Source of the DNA: a virus
Direction: 5' to 3' (one strand)
Length of the DNA stretch: 33,711 bases
IMG/VR virus record: IMGVR_UViG_3300029309_000160
Span: 1-33,711 of that record
Of this stretch, positions 15,936-24,022 are shown piece by piece. The position numbers were made by a program, and so were the translations under genes. The notes below the pieces were generated by a model that was not told where the DNA came from, did no database searches, and saw nothing but the letters and a program-made list of their open reading frames with translations. The first letter of the stretch is position 1. Every line of letters begins with the position of its first letter.

Positions 15936-16808
15936 TTACTCCTTAACGTGTTTCGCGTATGCTTCAAGCGGCACACCCAATTTTTTCGCTATTGCGACTT
16001 GGCTAGGGGTGAGTCTAACCTTCTTCCCACTACTGCGCCCAGAAGATCTTGAAACACCTGCAACCGTCTGAGCGGGGCGTTTGCCGGTGTTTTTGACAGG
16101 CATATTAAATTTTTCATTAATGCGTCTATCAAGTTCAGTATAATACTCATCTGTGTTCGGGTCAAACCCTTCGTTTTCGACAAGTCGTTTATGTATTCCA
16201 AATGCAGCAAAAGTCATGGCCTCATCTTGTCCAAACCAATCATTTCTTTGTGCCCAATCCTCTGCTTTTGGATCAGGACGACGCATTTGTTGTGGCTGTT
16301 GTTGCACCTGTTGCGGTTGCTCCACAACCTGTGACCGTTGTTCTTGTTGTAGTTTTGCTTGAGAAAGCCTGTCATTTTCAATAGATAATGAAGCAATCTT
16401 CTTATTTGCCTCAACCGCAGCCTGCGTATCACCAAGTTCCATAGCACGAGCTAAATCGGTCTCAGCTTGGGTCATCTGTGTGGTCACTCTAGACTCGTAC
16501 TCATTGACGTAATGAGTGTCTAGGTTATCCATACGCTTTTTAAGCCCTTCAGCCTCCTCCTGAACGCTCTTGGCGTATCTGAGAGCCTCTTCCTCACGCC
16601 TTTGAGCCTCTCTCATCTTCTTCGTAAGACGATCAATACGTTTTTGCGTATTACTTTCCGCTTTTTGGAATTCATCTTGCTCTGAATCAGAAGAAACCTC
16701 TACCGAAGGGGCCGGTTCCGGATCTTGCGGAGTATCCTCCGCCTCTGTATCAATAACGGTTTCTTCTGCACCGTCTAAATCTAATTCTACTTGCTGTTCT
16801 TCTGCCAT
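15936..16808 (-). CDS. Scaffolding protein
   Basis: A 290-residue protein with the usual scaffold profile. It has an acidic N terminus (about residues 1-50), a long Glu/Lys/Arg coiled coil (about 50-160), a Gln-rich linker (QPQQVQQQPQQ), and a basic C-terminal tail with KKVRLTPSQVAIAKKLGVPL that could contact capsid subunits. Position just upstream of the decoration and capsid genes supports the call. There is no protease domain, so the scaffold is either released intact or cut by an enzyme outside the window. Confidence 0.8.
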   Translation of the reverse strand: MAEEQQVELDLDGAEETVIDTEAEDTPQDPEPAPSVEVSSDSEQDEFQKAESNTQKRIDRLTKKMREAQRREEEALRYAKSVQEEAEGLKKRMDNLDTHYVNEYESRVTTQMTQAETDLARAMELGDTQAAVEANKKIASLSIENDRLSQAKLQQEQRSQVVEQPQQVQQQPQQMRRPDPKAEDWAQRNDWFGQDEAMTFAAFGIHKRLVENEGFDPNTDEYYTELDRRINEKFNMPVKNTGKRPAQTVAGVSRSSGRSSGKKVRLTPSQVAIAKKLGVPLEAYAKHVKE

Positions 16809-16817
16809 TTTTGCCTC

Positions 16818-17258
16818 TTAATAGTGTAAAATGTCTTCTGGATTAGTAATTTTTGCAAGAATTTCATCATCATTGAGAATTCTTACCTCTCCGCCGTCAA
16901 TATTGAAGCGAGAACCGGAGTATCGGGCGAACATCACCCAATCTTTCTCTGTACACCAAGGCCCGTCAGGAAACTTTTCCTTATCCTGATATGCCAGTGC
17001 ACCGACTTTTAAAACATAACCTACTTGAGTAGAGACTTTATTATCTTCCACAACTTGATCGGGCAAATATATTCCAGATTCCGTCTTACCTTTACCTCTA
17101 TAAGGCAAAATAAGTATGCGCCACCCCGTGGGACTAGGCATTCGGTCCAACAAGGAACCATCAATTGCGTCTGGGTTTAATACTTTTGGAGCTTCATACG
17201 CTTCCGAAAGGGTTTTTACTGCGTCTTTGACGCTTGCGAGGTCAACTTTAGTCAACAC
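16818..17258 (-). CDS. GroES-like co-chaperonin
   Basis: A 146-residue protein whose residues 40-140 fit the Cpn10/GroES fold. They include PTGWRILILPYRGKGKTESG and the mobile loop GIYLPDQ, with Ile63-Tyr64-Leu65 in the place of the GroES hydrophobic tripeptide. VGYVLKVG, DWVMFARYSGSRFNIDG and GEVRILNDDEILAKI follow. The first 40 residues are an extra helical extension. Phage co-chaperonins such as T4 gp31 replace GroES so that large capsid subunits fold in GroEL. The position directly before the scaffold and capsid genes fits that role. The start is GTG at 17258 (AGGAG four bases away) or TTG at 17255; there is no ATG. Confidence 0.8.
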   Translation of the reverse strand: MLTKVDLASVKDAVKTLSEAYEAPKVLNPDAIDGSLLDRMPSPTGWRILILPYRGKGKTESGIYLPDQVVEDNKVSTQVGYVLKVGALAYQDKEKFPDGPWCTEKDWVMFARYSGSRFNIDGGEVRILNDDEILAKITNPEDILHY

Positions 17259-17445
17259 TTTGCTCCTGTTTATCTAGCAGGCTCTTGAGTTCCTGTTCCA
17301 CATGATTGAGGGCGTCCATATTGCCCATAAGCTCACGATATTGCTCCATAGACTTAACATTGCCGTACATCATTAAATCAACAATGCTCTGTCTACGCTC
17401 TTTTATAATGCGAAAAACAGCTTCCGCAACAAAAATCTCGTTCAT
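17248..17445 (-). CDS. Small helical protein of unknown function
   Basis: A 65-residue helical protein (MNEIFVAEAVFRIIKERRQS) with a heptad-like second half (NALNHVEQELKSLLDKQEQS type). Its 3' end overlaps the co-chaperonin start by 11 bases, and its 5' end lies just after a stem-loop that follows the endolysin gene. Small coiled-coil proteins of this size are frequent before scaffold genes, but I cannot name a role. Confidence 0.6.
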   Translation of the reverse strand: MNEIFVAEAVFRIIKERRQSIVDLMMYGNVKSMEQYRELMGNMDALNHVEQELKSLLDKQEQSVD

Positions 17446-17450
17446 TTATT

Positions 17451-17482
17451 AAAAAATCCTATAAAGTCTAACTTTTTATAGG
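17451..17482 (-). terminator. AT-rich stem-loop after the endolysin gene
   Basis: CCTATAAA / TTTATAGG arms (8 bp) around a nine-base loop, followed on the minus strand by ATTTTTT. It lies about 28 bases downstream of the endolysin stop and ends only six bases before the next ATG. The stem is AT-rich, so termination is probably partial. Confidence 0.55.
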
Positions 17483-17509
17483 AAAATTTAAGAAGATATG
17501 CAAGAAGTT

Positions 17510-17986
17510 CTAGTCAATTAACTCAAAATGAGGTCCATCAATGAAAGGACGACGCCCTTGAGATCGTCTAAGGTCTATATACGCATTCATAGCCTCTTCC
17601 ATAGTTCCCTCCCACTTACGAATGTCCATAGGATAAGGCATTTCTGGTGTACCCCATGCTGCACCCCAACATATAGGCACGTTAAGGTTAATAGCTGCTT
17701 CTTTTATCGCGTCAGCCAAATCATCGTATAAATTCAACTCCCAACTTGCCCGGCCGTTCACAAAGGCCATGATGTCGAAAGCCTTACCTTCGAGGTGTTT
17801 TGATTTCATCGTTTGTGATGCACCGGAGGCTACTAACTCCTTCTGCTGTTCAAGGGTTCTCATACCCTGCACCACTCCGAAATCGGTTTTTGTGAGCGTA
17901 ATAGCCATTTTAATAACGGCTTGTAGCCCGTCATCAATTCCTTCTAGCCTGTCAAGGCTACGTCTACTTAGTTTAAATCCACTCAT
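17510..17986 (-). CDS. Endolysin, M15-family L,D-type peptidase
   Basis: A 158-residue enzyme of the VanY/M15 zinc peptidase group, expected to cut the peptide cross-bridges of peptidoglycan. The zinc and catalytic residues are visible: SKHLEGKAFD gives His64 and Asp71 of the SxHxxGxAxD motif, and GPHFEL gives His153. An upstream QGMRTLEQQKELVASG segment is the usual substrate-side helix of the family. There is no signal peptide, so the enzyme needs the holin. The ATG overlaps the holin stop as ATGA, which is strong support for a lysis cassette. Confidence 0.85.
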   Translation of the reverse strand: MSGFKLSRRSLDRLEGIDDGLQAVIKMAITLTKTDFGVVQGMRTLEQQKELVASGASQTMKSKHLEGKAFDIMAFVNGRASWELNLYDDLADAIKEAAINLNVPICWGAAWGTPEMPYPMDIRKWEGTMEEAMNAYIDLRRSQGRRPFIDGPHFELID

Positions 17987-18369
17987 TACTTTCTCCTAAC
18001 AAACTGTTTGTAGCCCTTCACACCAAAAGACGCCGAAATTGCAATACCCAAACTATAAAAATACCAGTCCGGGGCCTTATGAAGCTGTTCGAAACCTCTA
18101 TCTACAATGCCCTCGGCACCCGGTATGAAGGCCAAAATTAATGGAATTGACAAAACAATTACGAAAAATTCGTCTTTCCATGAACTTTTTGAATTTTCTG
18201 CCATTATGCGCTCCCAATCGGCAACGCTTGTTTTTTCTGACAAAAGTATCTTTGCTTTTGCTTCAGCCTCAGTTAGCTTTAACTTTGCTTCCGCCGCCTG
18301 TTTTGTGGTTTTTGCATCAAGCCAACTACTAGCTAACCCTGCAACAGGGCCTAATAACTGTCCGATCAT
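17986..18369 (-). CDS. Holin, GTA three-helix type
   Basis: A 127-residue membrane protein. The N-terminal part has an amphipathic helix (GPVAGLASSWLDAKTTKQAA) and a basic Ala/Lys region. Two clear membrane segments follow (FFVIVLSIPLILAFIPG, about 69-86, and WYFYSLGIAISASFGV, about 101-118), with the signature WKDEFF and the APDWYFYSLGIAISASFG pattern of the gene-transfer-agent holin family. It would open the inner membrane for the endolysin encoded right after it. Its start overlaps the preceding stop as TAATG. Confidence 0.8.
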   Translation of the reverse strand: MIGQLLGPVAGLASSWLDAKTTKQAAEAKLKLTEAEAKAKILLSEKTSVADWERIMAENSKSSWKDEFFVIVLSIPLILAFIPGAEGIVDRGFEQLHKAPDWYFYSLGIAISASFGVKGYKQFVRRK

Positions 18370-18485
18370 TATTTTAAAACCTTTTTAAGTTTTTTTGCTT
18401 GACCGGCGTGTAGTTTTGAAGCCTTGTTCAAACCCTTTATAACTTTTTTAACGCTTTTTTTCTTCGATTTAGTTAATTTTGTCAT
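18369..18485 (-). CDS. 38-residue Lys-rich microprotein in the lysis cassette
   Basis: The frame MTKLTKSKKKSVKKVIKGLN continues to 38 residues, nearly half Lys. Its ATG overlaps the previous stop (ATGA) and its stop overlaps the holin ATG (TAATG), so it is locked into the operon at both ends. Such a peptide could be an anti-holin, a toxin or a DNA-binding peptide; the sequence alone does not decide. Coupling at both ends is the main evidence that it is a real gene. Confidence 0.55.
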   Translation of the reverse strand: MTKLTKSKKKSVKKVIKGLNKASKLHAGQAKKLKKVLK

Positions 18486-18787
18486 TGTCCCTTACCCATG
18501 TTTGTAAAACCATAATATGCTGCGACTATGGCAGCAATGCTGACGTAGTATATGTTACTCATGCTTGATAGCATTTCAGATGCTTGCGGCAATTCCATCC
18601 ACTCTGTAAAAACAACGCCAAATGGAAATAAAAGCATACCAGTAAGGCTAAACCAAGCCATACGTCTTTGTGCATCACGCTTTGCATCTGCGTCCATCAT
18701 AATCCTACGACGATCCTCTAACATAATCTCCCGTTCTTCTGGATCAATCTTACCGTTATCATTCAAATCGTATTTTGCTTTGGGCAT
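18482..18787 (-). CDS. Membrane protein with N-terminal EF-hand loop
   Basis: The start is best placed at the ATG at 18787 (AGGAG seven bases away); an ATG at 18793 is only one base from that site. Residues 7-18 read DLNDNGKIDPEE, a textbook EF-hand calcium-binding loop (Asp1, Asn3, Asn5, Gly6, Ile8, Glu12). A charged helix leads to two membrane segments (LTGMLLFPFGVVFTEWM and IYYVSIAAIVAAYYGF). The gene sits just upstream of the holin and endolysin. It could be a second holin or a calcium-sensing lysis regulator. Function is inferred from position. Confidence 0.65.
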   Translation of the reverse strand: MPKAKYDLNDNGKIDPEEREIMLEDRRRIMMDADAKRDAQRRMAWFSLTGMLLFPFGVVFTEWMELPQASEMLSSMSNIYYVSIAAIVAAYYGFTNMGKGQ

Positions 18788-18965
18788 CTGCATACTCCTG
18801 TACTATCTTGCGATTATATCCCAATATTATTAGTTTACCATGTTTGTCGTAAGCCGCAAACTTTTTACCTTTTTCTATTATTGTTGGGCGTTCACTTCGA
18901 GGCAAGCTACTTTCATCGAGTTGTGTGTCACCATGATTTTTGCTTTTTCTGCCTGTGCTAGACAT
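18759..18965 (-). CDS. Small basic protein, start uncertain
   Basis: A 68-residue protein. Its second half (PTIIEKGKKFAAYDKHGKLI, then ILGYNRKIVQEYADAQSK) looks like a small folded domain. The first 29 residues are low in structure and overlap the 57-residue gene in another frame. No good Shine-Dalgarno precedes the ATG at 18965, and no internal ATG exists. It overlaps the EF-hand gene's start by 29 bases. I believe the second half is coding; the exact start is open. Confidence 0.55.
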   Translation of the reverse strand: MSSTGRKSKNHGDTQLDESSLPRSERPTIIEKGKKFAAYDKHGKLIILGYNRKIVQEYADAQSKIRFE

Positions 18966-19051
18966 TGTTGTTCGTCCGAGTAAGTGCCGATCTGATAATA
19001 ATACAAGTTATCTGTGTTCACGAAATGTAAAAATATTAATACATAAATCAT
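18878..19051 (-). CDS. 57-residue small protein with hydrophobic N terminus and Cys pair
   Basis: The frame begins MIYVLIFLHFVNTDNLYYYQ and ends with IGTYSDEQQCLAQAEKAK plus a second Cys near the C terminus (KVACLEV). Its ATG overlaps the stop of the previous gene as ATGA. The first ten residues are hydrophobic enough to be a short signal or anchor, and the Cys pair (30 and 50) suggests an exported, disulfide-bonded peptide. It overlaps the following gene by 88 bases in a different frame. Overlapping small exported proteins near the lysis genes recall spanins, but there is no lipobox, so the role is open. Confidence 0.55.
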   Translation of the reverse strand: MIYVLIFLHFVNTDNLYYYQIGTYSDEQQCLAQAEKAKIMVTHNSMKVACLEVNAQQ

Positions 19052-19503
19052 CTAAAATAATCCCTCACGTCCAACCAACCCATATAATGAAGATATCCGG
19101 TGGCACCCACAAATGTAAAAATCAATAGCACAATGATACCCACAATTGTAATAGCTATCTCTTGCCTCTGTATTGCGTCTCTTCTAGCCTGTGCTTCCGC
19201 CTCCCGTTTCTCTTGCAACACTTCTTTTCTTATGCGGAGCAAAGCCTGCCACTGGCTCAAACCTAAATTATTAGTGACCCATTCTCGGAGTTCCTCTTCA
19301 GCTTGAGCAGCCTCGCGTTCTTTAGCCCAACGGTCTAAGGCAACAGAGTTTACATCTTTAGTGGTAATACCCTTTTTTTGTAATTTTTTCTTTGCAGCAT
19401 CGGTAGCGTCGAAAAATTGTCCTATCTGCTTGGACAAAGAGGCAACGGTGCGGCCTGCCGCAAGTCCAGATTTCAGTCCGGCCAAAATTGTCAACGGGTC
19501 CAT
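19048..19503 (-). CDS. Membrane-anchored coiled-coil protein
   Basis: A 151-residue protein. The N-terminal hydrophobic/glycine part (LTILAGLKSGLAAGRTVASL) is followed by a long charged helix (about 30-120, rich in Glu, Arg, Ala, Gln) and a C-terminal membrane segment (ITIVGIIVLLIFTFVGATGY) with a short exposed tail. It forms a pair with the next gene and ends in an ATGA overlap. Proteins like this recur in marine phage lysis regions. A holin-like or spanin-like role is possible. Confidence 0.6.
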   Translation of the reverse strand: MDPLTILAGLKSGLAAGRTVASLSKQIGQFFDATDAAKKKLQKKGITTKDVNSVALDRWAKEREAAQAEEELREWVTNNLGLSQWQALLRIRKEVLQEKREAEAQARRDAIQRQEIAITIVGIIVLLIFTFVGATGYLHYMGWLDVRDYFR

Positions 19504-19505
19504 TT

Positions 19506-19901
19506 CTACATTCCGTCATTTCGTGTAAACTCAACGGTTTTCTCCAAAACAGCTATACGACCTTGTAATTTAACGATAGCCATCATATGAGAGGCCATTC
19601 CACCGACATCTTCGTGAATTTGGTCTACCTCCTCCCAAATTTCATTGTCGCCATCTTCCATATCCTCATAAAATTCAGCAAGTATATCAATTAATTCTTC
19701 AATGTTTTCTTTGTTTTGCTCCACGTCTCTTATCAAATTGGTCCTGTCTGTTGCATTATTCTCAACAGTAAGAATACTAACCGTCTCTTCAAGATTCTGT
19801 ATCGTGCTAGCTTGTTGAGCGGTCCACCAAATAAAACCTCCGATCTGGGCTATCACAACCCCAACTACAGCAATACTTACTTTGGGCAGCTTGTCGGACA
19901 T
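19506..19901 (-). CDS. Membrane protein with periplasmic coiled coil
   Basis: A 131-residue protein with an N-terminal membrane helix (VSIAVVGVVIAQIGGFIWW, about 9-27) followed by a long acidic helical segment predicted as a coiled coil (ATDRTNLIRDVEQNKENIEE onward). With the N terminus inside, the coil would lie in the periplasm, like an inner-membrane spanin. The two-base spacing to the next gene shows a tight unit. I cannot exclude that it is a holin regulator. Confidence 0.6.
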   Translation of the reverse strand: MSDKLPKVSIAVVGVVIAQIGGFIWWTAQQASTIQNLEETVSILTVENNATDRTNLIRDVEQNKENIEELIDILAEFYEDMEDGDNEIWEEVDQIHEDVGGMASHMMAIVKLQGRIAVLEKTVEFTRNDGM

Positions 19902-20105
19902 TTAGGCGTTAGTGAACCGTGCGCCGCGTAGTGCAGCCCCCATTCCACGCTTCTTTCCTGTTGTGACCTTGGCCTTTGCAACATTAGGAGTCGGTATCTC
20001 CTCCAACTTGCAATAAGGTATTCTACCCTGATCCTTAATATCAGCATAATTTTGCGGCGTTTGAGCCGCTTTTGGTGTATTCGTTACAATCTTAACACTT
20101 GCCAT
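19902..20105 (-). CDS. Small basic protein after the portal gene
   Basis: A 67-residue protein (MASVKIVTNTPKAAQTPQNY) with a conserved-looking core IKDQGRIPYCKLEEIPTPNV and a Gly/Arg/Lys-rich end (GKKRGMGAALRGARF). Its start overlaps the portal stop by one base. Small proteins of this kind often follow the portal gene in marine podovirus-like phages; the end resembles a membrane- or nucleic-acid-contacting tail. Function unknown. Confidence 0.6.
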   Translation of the reverse strand: MASVKIVTNTPKAAQTPQNYADIKDQGRIPYCKLEEIPTPNVAKAKVTTGKKRGMGAALRGARFTNA

Positions 20106-22513
20106 TACTGACCCCTTTGCTTCATTAGTTCGCGCTGCATTGCGCTATCAATTCGTGCCGCCGTCTGCGCTTCCTGACTCGCGAGCCTCTTATCAAACTG
20201 TTCGGCCCGCATCTGTTGATTCTGCGCGTCAAGCTGCAATTTTGCCTGATCCAGTTGTGCATCCGCCTGTTCGGACTGCGCCTTGATCTGCAACTCCTGT
20301 TCTTTCAACTTTACCAGAGGATCGGGTCCCTGACCAGATACTTGTGCACTTAACTTCTTTAATTGCTGCATACCCGCCGCAATACCCTGTGCAATCATCG
20401 CCTGCATCTGCATCTCTTGTTGCTCCGCAGGTACAGGCCCGGCTTGCGCCATCTGAGCCATTGCCTGTTCTTCGGCCTGCAATCTTACATGCTCCATAAC
20501 ATGTTTTTGTATAGACATTGCAACCGGAGGCATACCACCAATCATAGGACTAGATGCAAAAACTAAATGCGCCATAATATGAGCCTGATGATCCTGACCC
20601 TGAAACGCGTTCAACTGTATCATATCCATAGCATTGATGTTTTCTGACGCGGGGTCCGTGGGCACCGGTTCTTCGTCCGGAACCTTCTTCATCAAACGAT
20701 CCACATCCGTTACACCAATCGCCTCATACATATCACGATACACTTCATGCATATTATGCAACTCAGGAGCCGCACCCGCCAACTGCATCTTAGTCTGTGC
20801 CAACGCTATACGCTGCGCCTGACTAAACGTATTCGGATTACTAACAGGAACCACATCTACACGATCATCAAAATCAGACGCCATTATCGCCTGATCCCCA
20901 TTCTCCACAGAATAAGGGTACTCTTGAGGCAAAAACTCACTCATAACACGAGAAAGTATCTTAAACTCCATCCGCATCGCATAGTGTAAGCGCTTATGTA
21001 CAGCGCTCATTACCCGTGTGCCCTGTTCCAACATTGCCAAAGTTGTGCCGACAGCCGCGCTCTGATTGCCATCACCAACCTTCATATCAGTAATAGTCGC
21101 GAACCTCTGACCCGCCTGTACAACAAAACCCAATAAATTAAACAACGTCTGATCGGGACCCTTAAAGGGCAGCGGCATAAGACTATCTCTGATAGCCCCA
21201 CCGGGCGCGTCAACGTCCCTAAACTCGCCCGGCTGCAAAGGATCATCATCGTCACGAATCCTCAAACCACGCGCCTTAAAACCCGCAGGAAGATTTGACA
21301 ATGTACCTGCGTCGATCAACTGTCGCAGTGCCGCTGTGGCGGTTCGGGAGAGACCGCCAATCGTGTGTATCAAACCAAGACCATAAAAACCAAAGCCCGG
21401 TAAAAACTTGTAATGCACAAAATATTGTATCTTGCGCTTTAACTCATCATCCTCACGATAATTACGACGAATAGACAAAACTTGCCCATTATCTTGCGAA
21501 ACCGTTACAATGTAAGGAACCTTAACACCAGTAGGCTCCCCATCCTCATCAACGTCCTCATAACCCTCAAGGTCAAGATCCGCATGAAACTCCAGTAAAG
21601 TACAGTCATAATCCACGTTTCCGGGTTCAAAACCAGTAATCCGGTTCAATTCACCCTGTACCTCGTCAGAATCACCCTGTTGCGGTATAATAGGAATATC
21701 ACGATATATCCCCGCTAGTTGCTGCTTACGCAAATCATTCATATTCATACGAATAACATGCGCTATGTTAGAACATGTCTCTAAATCAGAGGTCTCATAA
21801 GGAACCACCAATTGCTCCGCAGGCACAAACTTACTAACCGCACGGCCCAAAACCTCATCGTAATATACCTTCTTAAACGTACTGCCCGCCAAAGGTAAAT
21901 AAAACAACATCTGATCCATGTCAGGCGTGTAATCTTCCATTACAGTCGTGATGTAATAGTTCATAAAGTTTCGAACGCGGGAAGCCTGTTCCTGTTTTTC
22001 CCGCGTCTCATCACCCATAATTGCTGTACGGACGGGACCCGACGAAGGTAAAAGTTCATTAAACGCCTGCGCCTGAAACTGAGTCGCAGCTTCCGCAAGT
22101 AACGGGTGAGTCACCCCAGAAGCACCGCGAAACGGCTCCGTCCGTTCCTCATAATTAAATCCAAGAAGCTCCAAACCATCCGTGTAAGCGTCTTCCCACT
22201 CCTGACGACTGGCCTTGTTTGCATCAAACTCGCCCATCAATTCAGAAGAAATCGCCCCTAACTCACGGTCATCCATGTTCTCAGCAAGATTCTCGCCAAA
22301 ACCCATGTCCTCTTTGTCTTCCGTAGGATCAAAATCTACAAGGACACTTCCGTCGTCCTCGGTTACAATCTCTATCTCCTCTTCGCCCTCAAGCATCAAA
22401 GGAGTCTCTCTAGAATCAGGTATCTCTAATTCTAACTCTGCAGACAGATCATCCTCATCCAATTGAGATGGAACATTCGTGTCCATTAGTCCGCCGATAG
22501 GTGCTCTCGCCAT
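20105..22513 (-). CDS. Portal protein, P22 gp1-like
   Basis: An 802-residue portal, longer than P22 gp1. The first 95 residues are highly acidic. The core (about 95-640) holds typical portal elements: RQEWEDAYTDGLELLGFNYE, EPFRGASGVTHPLLAEAATQ, GFYGLGLIHTIGGLSRTATA and a late DMKVGDGNQSAAVGTTLAML. The C-terminal 120 residues are Gln/Met/Ala-rich with a coiled coil (VKLKEQELQIKAQSEQADA), a possible barrel extending into the head. The protein forms the dodecameric DNA gate and docks the terminase. It follows the large terminase gene by nine bases, as usual. Confidence 0.85.
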   Translation of the reverse strand: MARAPIGGLMDTNVPSQLDEDDLSAELELEIPDSRETPLMLEGEEEIEIVTEDDGSVLVDFDPTEDKEDMGFGENLAENMDDRELGAISSELMGEFDANKASRQEWEDAYTDGLELLGFNYEERTEPFRGASGVTHPLLAEAATQFQAQAFNELLPSSGPVRTAIMGDETREKQEQASRVRNFMNYYITTVMEDYTPDMDQMLFYLPLAGSTFKKVYYDEVLGRAVSKFVPAEQLVVPYETSDLETCSNIAHVIRMNMNDLRKQQLAGIYRDIPIIPQQGDSDEVQGELNRITGFEPGNVDYDCTLLEFHADLDLEGYEDVDEDGEPTGVKVPYIVTVSQDNGQVLSIRRNYREDDELKRKIQYFVHYKFLPGFGFYGLGLIHTIGGLSRTATAALRQLIDAGTLSNLPAGFKARGLRIRDDDDPLQPGEFRDVDAPGGAIRDSLMPLPFKGPDQTLFNLLGFVVQAGQRFATITDMKVGDGNQSAAVGTTLAMLEQGTRVMSAVHKRLHYAMRMEFKILSRVMSEFLPQEYPYSVENGDQAIMASDFDDRVDVVPVSNPNTFSQAQRIALAQTKMQLAGAAPELHNMHEVYRDMYEAIGVTDVDRLMKKVPDEEPVPTDPASENINAMDMIQLNAFQGQDHQAHIMAHLVFASSPMIGGMPPVAMSIQKHVMEHVRLQAEEQAMAQMAQAGPVPAEQQEMQMQAMIAQGIAAGMQQLKKLSAQVSGQGPDPLVKLKEQELQIKAQSEQADAQLDQAKLQLDAQNQQMRAEQFDKRLASQEAQTAARIDSAMQRELMKQRGQ

Positions 22514-22522
22514 AGAACTCTC

Positions 22523-23980
22523 CTAGTAATATGCCCTCACTGTAGCAGACTTTTCATCATCTTGCCAATCATCTGTTGGTAATTGTACAAAATTACCCTG
22601 ACGATACCTCATCAAAGCCTGCGTCATGCTATCTACTAAATCGTCATACTCTCCCTCCGGAAAAGCCGCAACCTCCTCAATTAACTCCTCCGCCCAAGAC
22701 TCGTCAGGTGCCCAAACCATGCCCGCCTCAAACAAAGGACTTACCGAATGTACCCTCGTCATCTTGTCGTTACCCTTGCTCGGAGTGAAATTTACAACAG
22801 GTATACCCGTCTGCCGCATCTCGTGAGTTAAAGGCAGTCCGCTCGCTTTCGCCTCAATAATTACCGTGTCCGGCTCCCAATACTGATACTCTTCAAACGC
22901 AAGTGCCTTTAACTCAGGAAAATCATAACGCCCTTTCTTGGCATCTAAAAGGATTAAATTAGGCGGACCACCCTCCTCCGGAAAAAAAACACCCCACGTC
23001 GTTATCGCACTAAAATCAGAACGCTCCCTCTTCGTAAACGCCGTGTCCAAACTCTGTATCACATACTGTAACTGCGGGATCTTATCACCCTCCCAAACCT
23101 TCCACCAATCCCTCGGAATAATCGCATTCTCCTCACCCGTTGGATTCTGCTGATACTGCGCGTTCCACTTGCTCGTAGGAATTGATGCGCGAACCGCCGT
23201 CAAATCCTCAATACTCCAAAACTCCGGCCAACACGGATTACCATCCTCAAATATCGCCGGTAACTCCACAACCTCCCACTGATCCGCTAACGGATCTTTA
23301 GCCATCGCCCTCAATAACTGACCCGTCATGTCCTTCTCCGACCACCGCGTTTGTACCAAAACTATACTACCCCCCGGCTGAAGACGTTGTCGGGGACCCC
23401 CAGTATACCAATCCCACGCATCATCAAACCCACTACTGCTCATCGCAGTCTGCTCCGAATGCGGATCATCAATAATAACTAAATCACCACCACGCCCCGC
23501 TAAGTTCGACCCCACACCAACAGCATAATACATCCCACCACGGCTCGTGTCCCACCGACCAGAAGCCTTACTGTCCGCCGCAAGCTTAACCTCCGGAAAA
23601 ATCTCCTTGTACTCATCACTGTCAATCAAGTTCTTCGTCTTACGTCCAAAATTTACAGCAAGCTCCGTCGTGTGCGTCGCCTGAATAATCTTCATATTCG
23701 GGTTCTGTCCCATCATCCAAGCCGGAAACAAAAAGGACGCAAACTCACTCTTCGTGTGCCTCGGAGCCATGTTGATAATCAAGCGCTTTAGCTCGCCGCT
23801 CGCGACTCTCTGGAGCTTCTCGGCAATGATTTTATGGTGCCTGCCAGAGATAAACTCAGGCCACATAGAATGTACAAAATATAAAAAATTATTTTGCGCT
23901 AATTCGTTTTTCTCCAATTGCGCCAAACGCAACTGAAGTTTCATCATCTTATCTTCTACCGAACCTATGGTCTGATTCAT
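22523..23980 (-). CDS. terL: Large terminase subunit
   Basis: A packaging motor of about 485 residues. The ATPase part shows a Walker A-like INMAPRHTKSE (near residues 69-79), Walker B DLVIIDD (near 166-172) and coupling motif LVQTRW (near 207-212). The RNase H-like nuclease part has QSLDTAF (Asp near 311), VIIEAKASG (Glu near 375) and EYDDLVDSM (two Asp near 447-450). The protein cuts concatemeric DNA and pumps it through the portal. It is the first gene of the late operon, 40-odd bases after a near-consensus promoter. The small subunit gene is 4.4 kb away, an unusual separation. Confidence 0.9.
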   Translation of the reverse strand: MNQTIGSVEDKMMKLQLRLAQLEKNELAQNNFLYFVHSMWPEFISGRHHKIIAEKLQRVASGELKRLIINMAPRHTKSEFASFLFPAWMMGQNPNMKIIQATHTTELAVNFGRKTKNLIDSDEYKEIFPEVKLAADSKASGRWDTSRGGMYYAVGVGSNLAGRGGDLVIIDDPHSEQTAMSSSGFDDAWDWYTGGPRQRLQPGGSIVLVQTRWSEKDMTGQLLRAMAKDPLADQWEVVELPAIFEDGNPCWPEFWSIEDLTAVRASIPTSKWNAQYQQNPTGEENAIIPRDWWKVWEGDKIPQLQYVIQSLDTAFTKRERSDFSAITTWGVFFPEEGGPPNLILLDAKKGRYDFPELKALAFEEYQYWEPDTVIIEAKASGLPLTHEMRQTGIPVVNFTPSKGNDKMTRVHSVSPLFEAGMVWAPDESWAEELIEEVAAFPEGEYDDLVDSMTQALMRYRQGNFVQLPTDDWQDDEKSATVRAYY

Positions 23981-23990
23981 CGGGGGACCC

Positions 23991-24007
23991 TATGCGATTT
24001 TATGCAA
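23991..24007 (+). promoter_or_regulatory. Tandem TATGSGA operator in the terL leader
   Basis: TATGCGA, three bases, then TATGCAA: two heptads on a 10-bp period, the spacing of one helix turn. The pair lies about 10-25 bases downstream of the predicted start of the late promoter. The same heptamer marks promoters throughout the early region, so a phage regulator could hold the late operon off through this site. This is a proposed operator, not a proven one. Confidence 0.5.
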
Positions 24008-24022
24008 CTAAGCGCAAAACCG

